In this document: piece after piece, positions 59,142 to 64,000 of the stretch
How positions within the stretch are numbered: position 1 is the first letter of the stretch
Layout of the letters: each line of letters begins with the position of its first letter
From: Syntrophaceae bacterium UBA2280
GTDB lineage: Bacteria; Desulfobacterota; Syntrophia; Syntrophales; Smithellaceae
Direction of reading: 5' to 3'
DNA: 64,000 nt
Assembly: GCA_002347685.1 (NCBI GenBank)
Contig: DDWS01000014.1
Location: 1 to 64,000 of the forward strand
Program-made: the position numbers and the translations under genes
Notes under the pieces: generated by a model
The model's input: the letters and a program-made list of their open reading frames with translations, nothing else
Databases searched by the model: none
Told to the model about the DNA's origin: nothing

Positions 59142-62066
59142 CTACGGGCAATTGTCTTTTATCCATCCGATATTATCAATGTTTTTTTTAAACATTTCTG
59201 CCTGCCGATCCATATCCCGTAAATGCCCGGCAACCTCATTCCAACGCTGTTTGGACGCCGCCGTTTCAATGCACTGCGCTTTTTCCCCGATGGCCAAAGC
59301 AGAAACGTTGGCGGCCGCACCTTTAATCCGGTGCGCCAAAGACCCGGCGCCGGCTGCATCCCGGTCGGTGCAATGCTTCTTGAGACGCAGCAGATCACGA
59401 GATAATTGAGACAGAAATATCCCGATGACTCTGCTGGCTGTATTGCGATCCCCCAAAAGCCTTTCCATCATTTCCTTTTCGTCGAACACCGGTGTTTCTT
59501 CCGCCCGGAAAGACTGTTTAGTATCCAAACCGCTGACTGCTGCGCCACCCAGCCACTTTTCCAACACCGCATGAAGCTGGTCATACTCCACCGGCTTTGT
59601 GATGTAGTCGTTCATCCCGGAGGCCAGACAGCGATCTTTTACTGAATCCCGGGAATCGGCCGTCATGGCGATAATCGGAACTTGTGAATAAAGCATACCT
59701 GTCCGGTTCCGGATCATTTCGGTCGCTTCATACCCGTCCATTTCGGGCATTCGGCAATCCATCAGGACAATGTCATAATTCAGGCTGCCCAGCGCTGATA
59801 AGGCCTCCAGTCCAGTGGCGACGGTATCAATCCGGTAGCCCAGTTTTCGCAGAATGCTGACGGTAACTTCCTGACTCGTTGGATTGTCTTCGGCTACCAG
59901 AATTCTGGCACCCTGACTTGTTTTTTCAGTCAGATGCCTTAAACTGGGTGCTTTGTAGGAAATTTCCTGCTGCCTTTTACAACTCATAACAAAGGTCAAA
60001 GCATCATATAAATCCGAGTGGCGCAGTGGCTTGGATAAATGAGCGGTAAAGCCCCGCCGCAGTAAATGGACAACCCTATGGCTCTCCCGCAGCGTTGTAA
60101 TGAGGATGCTTTGCGTTTTAACAAAATCCGGGTCGGCGGCCAGCAGATCGCTCCACTTCTGCACCTCATCCTCCAGAACACGCATGTCGATGATGACCAC
60201 GTGAAAATGACGGCCGGCCCTCATTGCCTGACGAAGCAAATCTCCGGCCGTGTTGATATCCCCCGCTTCTTCATAGACACATCCCCAGCGTTTGAGCAGC
60301 GAAAAATACATCTGACGGCTCATATAATTATCATCCACCACCAACACGCGGCGGTCGCGTAAAACATCCTGCTTGGATTGCTGTTCCGCAGGCTCCTCAT
60401 CCTGCTCGGAAAAGACAGCCGTGAACCAGAAGGTTGCCCCTTTACCCTCTTCACTTTCACACCCGATTTCTCCCCCCATCAAATCTATGAGCTGCTTGCA
60501 GATGGCCAGTCCCAACCCGGTGCCTCCATATTGACGGGTGGCAGACCCGTCCACCTGAACAAAGGGCGAGAACACCGACGCAATTTTCTCAGACGGGATA
60601 CCGATGCCCGTATCCGTCACCCTGAAGTGAAGTCTAACGTTGCCGTTTTCCGCGCTCAGCAGGGAAACCCGGATGAATACCCCGCCGGCATGCGTGTACT
60701 TCAATGCATTGCCAACCAGGTTGATGAGAATCTGCCGCAGACGCCCTGAATCACCGCGCAGGAGCACAGGCACATTGGGCTCCATCAGATGAATCAATTC
60801 CAGCCCGTCGCCTTCGGCCTTGAGGCTGAATATTTCGATGGCGCTCTCCAGCGCATTGAGCAGATCAAAATCCGTGATTTCCAGATCCAGTTTTCGCGCC
60901 TCGATCTTGGAGAAATCCAGGATATTGTTAATCAGTCCAAGAAGGTTTTCTCCGCTGGAACGCACGATTTCTGCATATTTCCGCTGTTCTTCGGAAAGCG
61001 GCGTGTCGAGCAGCAACCCGATCATTCCGAGTACCCCGTTCATCGGCGTCCGGATTTCATGACTCATATTGGCCAGAAACTGACTTTTGGCCTGATTCGC
61101 CCTGTCCGCTTCAGTCGCCATCCGGTCGGCGCGGCGAATGGCATCCTCGAGCTGCCGATTGACCTTCTCGAGGGATAACCTGCTTAACTGCAGATCTTCT
61201 TCCGCCTGCTTGCGCGCCGTAATATCCCGGGAAATTCCGCGAAAACCAATCGGTCTGCCTTCGGGACCTTTCATTAACGTGGCGGAAAGCTCATAGACCC
61301 CGATTGTACCGTTTTTGCGATTCGCAACATATTCCATAGCCTTGATTGGATGACCTGTCTGATAAAGCTCCCGAAAAGCCTGATAAACTTTCTTCGCATT
61401 CTCCGGCGTCTGCAAATCCTGATTGGTCATGCCCATCAGTTCTTCACGGGAATAACCCAAATGCCCGCAACTGACATCATTGAGAAATGTATTTCGACCG
61501 GTAAGATCGGCTTCAAAGCAGCCATCAGCGATGTTTTCTATGATCCCGCGGTATCGTTCTTCGCTGATTTTCAAGGATTCATCCGCATGATGCCGGTCGG
61601 TAATATCCTGACTAGTGCAGACGACTTTCGTCACCTCACCCCCTGCACCCATGACGGGCGTTTTGACTACAAAAAGCAGTCGTTCCTCCCCGGAACCATT
61701 GACCTGCCATTCCTCAAGCTCCAAACGCGCTCCCGATGTAAAGACCAAACGGTTAGATTCAATGAACCGGTCCGCGTCTTTGGCAAGATGAACCTGCTTC
61801 AACGGCCTGTTTTCCAGCTCCCGGCGTGTGTAGCCTAAAAATTTTGCAAGGCTTTCGTTGACCGTTCCATACGTATTCATATTTTTGAGAGACCAAACCT
61901 GGGTTTCAATTTGATCGAGAAGCACGGATAGTTGATCAACATACCCATGTCTTCTAATTATTTTGCTTCGCCGGTCGTTGCCCGTAAAGCGCCACACGAG
62001 AAGGACGACGGCAAGAAGGAAGGCAAAACCAATCCCGGCAATTAAAATGATCAATTGTGCAGACAT
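59142..62066 (-). CDS. Hybrid histidine kinase (PAS-PAS-HK-REC-REC-Hpt)
   Basis: A 974-residue tripartite kinase. An N-terminal membrane helix (IILIAGIGFAFLLAVVLLVW) is followed by PAS 1 (about 40-160) and PAS 2 (about 170-290). The HisKA box is MSHEIRTPMNGVLG, and the ATPase has NLVGNALKYT, TDTGIGIP and GGTGLGLAICK. Receiver 1 has VLVVDDNYMSRQ with Asp in VVIIDMRV, and receiver 2 has ILVAEDNPTSQE with Asp in VLMDCRMPEMDG. The C-terminal Hpt has the acceptor His in SLAHRIKGAAAN. This is a complete phosphorelay in one chain, like BarA/ArcB types. The input is unknown; the adjacent receiver is the likely outlet. Confidence 0.92.
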   Translation of the reverse strand: MSAQLIILIAGIGFAFLLAVVLLVWRFTGNDRRSKIIRRHGYVDQLSVLLDQIETQVWSLKNMNTYGTVNESLAKFLGYTRRELENRPLKQVHLAKDADRFIESNRLVFTSGARLELEEWQVNGSGEERLLFVVKTPVMGAGGEVTKVVCTSQDITDRHHADESLKISEERYRGIIENIADGCFEADLTGRNTFLNDVSCGHLGYSREELMGMTNQDLQTPENAKKVYQAFRELYQTGHPIKAMEYVANRKNGTIGVYELSATLMKGPEGRPIGFRGISRDITARKQAEEDLQLSRLSLEKVNRQLEDAIRRADRMATEADRANQAKSQFLANMSHEIRTPMNGVLGMIGLLLDTPLSEEQRKYAEIVRSSGENLLGLINNILDFSKIEARKLDLEITDFDLLNALESAIEIFSLKAEGDGLELIHLMEPNVPVLLRGDSGRLRQILINLVGNALKYTHAGGVFIRVSLLSAENGNVRLHFRVTDTGIGIPSEKIASVFSPFVQVDGSATRQYGGTGLGLAICKQLIDLMGGEIGCESEEGKGATFWFTAVFSEQDEEPAEQQSKQDVLRDRRVLVVDDNYMSRQMYFSLLKRWGCVYEEAGDINTAGDLLRQAMRAGRHFHVVIIDMRVLEDEVQKWSDLLAADPDFVKTQSILITTLRESHRVVHLLRRGFTAHLSKPLRHSDLYDALTFVMSCKRQQEISYKAPSLRHLTEKTSQGARILVAEDNPTSQEVTVSILRKLGYRIDTVATGLEALSALGSLNYDIVLMDCRMPEMDGYEATEMIRNRTGMLYSQVPIIAMTADSRDSVKDRCLASGMNDYITKPVEYDQLHAVLEKWLGGAAVSGLDTKQSFRAEETPVFDEKEMMERLLGDRNTASRVIGIFLSQLSRDLLRLKKHCTDRDAAGAGSLAHRIKGAAANVSALAIGEKAQCIETAASKQRWNEVAGHLRDMDRQAEMFKKNIDNIGWIKDNCP

Positions 62067-62389
62067 AGAAATCCCGCTTCAAAAGCTGACGTAAAACAAA
62101 TCCTTTGCGCCCAGGGGCACCGGCTGTTCAAACATATTTCATCTATATATGATGGACCTGCCGGAGAACATATCACAACCGGGGGGAAATTTTCACACGA
62201 AAACATGGCTTTTGAACTAAATATTTTCGGGATTCAATACTACATGGATTTCTTTCTCGAAGGTCAAAACGCATCCTTGTGAGACATTGAAAACATCTTG
62301 AACACGATGGGATACCGGATCCATCCAATAAAACGCCATCCTTCCCCTGGCGTCATACGGGTCAGTACGTGTAACGCCATCCGCGACAG
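62067..62389. other. Intergenic region between two kinase genes
   Basis: About 320 bp. I see no plausible gene, RNA or terminator hairpin with a T-run. It should contain the promoter of the hybrid kinase on the minus strand, but no convincing -35/-10 pair was found. Confidence 0.35.
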
Positions 62390-63970
62390 TCAGGCTTCAG
62401 GCGACATTTTTGAAAAACATTCAGGTTCAAGCGCGACGGCAGGAAGATCCTTTCTTTCGCGTAGAACAGGAAAATAGATTGTGAAAGTGGTACCGATATC
62501 CGGTTCACTAAAGATATCAATAAAACCGCCACACTCCGTCACGGTTTCCTGTACGACAAGCAACTCTAGACCTGACATCCCGCGTCGAAGAACTTTCTTG
62601 AAATAAAAAGGCTCGAATATTCGAGACAAATCATGGCAGGAGATTCCGTAGCCCGTATCATGTACGGACAATACAGCGAATTCACCTTCCTGAATGTCGT
62701 CGTCGCTGTTGGCCGGACGGCCCAGATAAAGCGTTTTTGTCTGAATGAAGACCTTACCCGCATCGCGCTGGGATGCCGCACTCAACCCCTGGGAAACCAG
62801 GTGGTAAATTGTTTTTTCCAGCTGAGGCAAATACCCGCGAAATGAGGAAACCTCCGGCTCCAGGTCGATGTGGAGATGAATGCCGGAATAATATTGCGAC
62901 AGTCGTCTGAATTCCGGCTTGTTGAAACAAGTGGTGACCAGATCATTGAGCGAGGTCTCTTTCTTCGGCATTTTTTCTTTACGCGTGAGCATGGAGAAGT
63001 CATTCACAATCGCGGCGGCGCGCTTGGCAGACATTACTATGCTCTTTACCTGATTTGCAATTACAGGATCCGATTCGGCAGGAAAGGAAAGAAGCTCCGA
63101 GTAGCCCAGGATGCCGGCCAAAAGGTTGTTCAGATCGTGGGCGACTCCTCCGGCAATATGCTCAACCTCCGACATTTTCCGGACCGGTTTTTGTTTATCT
63201 TCATGATGGCGGCTGACCTCCTCGAGTTTAACCTCGCTGATATCACGAATGATACCGGTATAGCCGATCAGCCTGCTTTGATCATCCCGATGCGGGTTCA
63301 CCGTCATTTCGGCCCGGAACAGATCCCCGCCTTTCCGAATCATCCGGGTTTCAAAGCGCACCATCCCTGTTTTGACACCCGACGCTTCCGCCTCCAGACG
63401 CATCTGATTGACATGCTTGATTTTCGAAACAAATGAAGGCGCTATAAAATCAAAAAGTGATTTGCCGATAACTTCATCGTGTTGATAACCCTGCGAAATC
63501 TTCTCGAAGGCTGAATTAATATATACGATATTGAAATCGGCGTCGAACTGCCCTACCGCATCCGAGGCATTTTCAAAGAGGAATTGGACAGAATCGGAGG
63601 TATCCCAGACAGGAACAGCCGTTCGTGTATCATTCTCAAACAGGTACCACTCCATTACCTTCATCACTTTGCCTTCTTCACACAGCGTCTTTCCCTGGAT
63701 TTTAAGGGGAAAAGAAGAGCCGTTCTTTTTCATGCCCAGGAGTCCGTGAATGGTATAGGAATCTGTCAATATCTTTTTTCCGGCAAAATCGCGCGACTGG
63801 GGCGCGATAAGCCGCATGCAATCCATCCCGATGAGCTCGGACGCTGAATAACCGCAAATGCGTCCGATTTTTTCGTTGACTTCCCGAATCACGCCGTTTT
63901 CATGAACCAGAATACCGGCAAAGGAAGCTGGCTGATTTTTCTGCAACGGATCTTGAATGTCCTGCGTCAT
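62390..63970 (-). CDS. PAS-PAS histidine kinase with degenerate ATPase motifs
   Basis: A 526-residue protein without membrane helices. PAS 1 covers about 15-120 (IGRICGYSASELIGMDCMRL), and PAS 2 about 125-245 (QFDADFNIVYINSAFEKISQ). The HisKA has the acceptor His in IAGGVAHDLNNLLAGILGYS. The ATPase domain is altered: where kinases read NLxxNAxDA, this reads HLVSQGLSA (Gln394 in place of Asn), and the G2 box GxGLGL reads GMSGLEL. HDTGYGI (G1) remains. It may be a weak or inactive kinase. The start ATG lies 30 bp from the window edge behind CTAGAGG. Confidence 0.8.
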   Translation of the reverse strand: MTQDIQDPLQKNQPASFAGILVHENGVIREVNEKIGRICGYSASELIGMDCMRLIAPQSRDFAGKKILTDSYTIHGLLGMKKNGSSFPLKIQGKTLCEEGKVMKVMEWYLFENDTRTAVPVWDTSDSVQFLFENASDAVGQFDADFNIVYINSAFEKISQGYQHDEVIGKSLFDFIAPSFVSKIKHVNQMRLEAEASGVKTGMVRFETRMIRKGGDLFRAEMTVNPHRDDQSRLIGYTGIIRDISEVKLEEVSRHHEDKQKPVRKMSEVEHIAGGVAHDLNNLLAGILGYSELLSFPAESDPVIANQVKSIVMSAKRAAAIVNDFSMLTRKEKMPKKETSLNDLVTTCFNKPEFRRLSQYYSGIHLHIDLEPEVSSFRGYLPQLEKTIYHLVSQGLSAASQRDAGKVFIQTKTLYLGRPANSDDDIQEGEFAVLSVHDTGYGISCHDLSRIFEPFYFKKVLRRGMSGLELLVVQETVTECGGFIDIFSEPDIGTTFTIYFPVLRERKDLPAVALEPECFSKMSPEA

Positions 63971-64000
63971 AAATAAATGCCTCTAGTTTTAGGTTCATCC

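Overview
The window reads as chromosomal DNA of a Gram-negative anaerobe of the Syntrophus/Smithella type (Desulfobacterota, former Deltaproteobacteria). This placement is inferred from gene content: an acyl-CoA dehydrogenase, an ADP-forming acyl-CoA synthetase, an N-type (usually Na+-coupled) F-ATPase operon, Zn- and NAD-dependent deacylases side by side, and many PAS histidine kinases. No rRNA or complete tRNA gene lies in the window, so the species cannot be named.

Layout. 1-3.7 kb is the right end of an integrated element. It holds an M50-like membrane metalloprotease, a 5'-truncated sliding-clamp gene, a basic KGG-repeat protein, an excisionase-like protein and a tyrosine integrase, and ends in a 3' fragment of tRNA-Lys(UUU). 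Two ~160-bp repeats here each carry a near-perfect palindrome. 3.8-9.8 kb holds serA, an orphan RecT/Bet recombinase bracketed by two copies of one sigma-70-type promoter, a hotdog thioesterase, a lipoprotein and an acyl-CoA dehydrogenase. 10.4-15.3 kb is the conserved rpmH-rnpA-yidD-yidC-jag-mnmE block. 15.4-20.4 kb has a secreted protein plus CsgG/TPR lipoprotein pair, then an HDAC-like deacetylase, Nudix, NRDE/TANGO2 and Sir2 genes. 20.7-23.2 kb is a hybrid sensor kinase.

23.2-31.9 kb is a complete aromatic pathway operon on the minus strand: aroF-aroB-pheA-aroDE-aroA-aroK-aroC-tyrA. Most genes overlap by 4-11 bp. It is preceded by a strong promoter, a 31-residue leader peptide packed with Phe/Tyr/Trp codons and a terminator, which is a textbook attenuator layout. 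32-35.6 kb holds a membrane-anchored receiver, a membrane protein and a HEAT-repeat protein. 35.6-37.2 kb is thiM-thiE under a TPP riboswitch. 37.4-40.3 kb has a kinase-like protein lacking its phosphoacceptor His, a methyltransferase and a cytidylate-kinase-like protein.

40.4-47.2 kb is an N-ATPase operon in the order beta, epsilon, AtpQ, AtpR, a, c, b, alpha, gamma. 47.5-52.5 kb has MltA, an orphan branched-chain amino-acid-type binding protein, an amidohydrolase and two tiny genes. 52.7-56.3 kb is a kinase plus NtrC-type regulator pair, 56.6-58.7 kb an ADP-forming acyl-CoA synthetase, and 58.7-64 kb further two-component proteins.

The main points of interest are the aro attenuator, the covarying palindromic repeats on the island, the promoter duplication around the recT/bet gene, the altered ion-binding site in the N-ATPase c subunit, and three signalling proteins with substituted catalytic residues.
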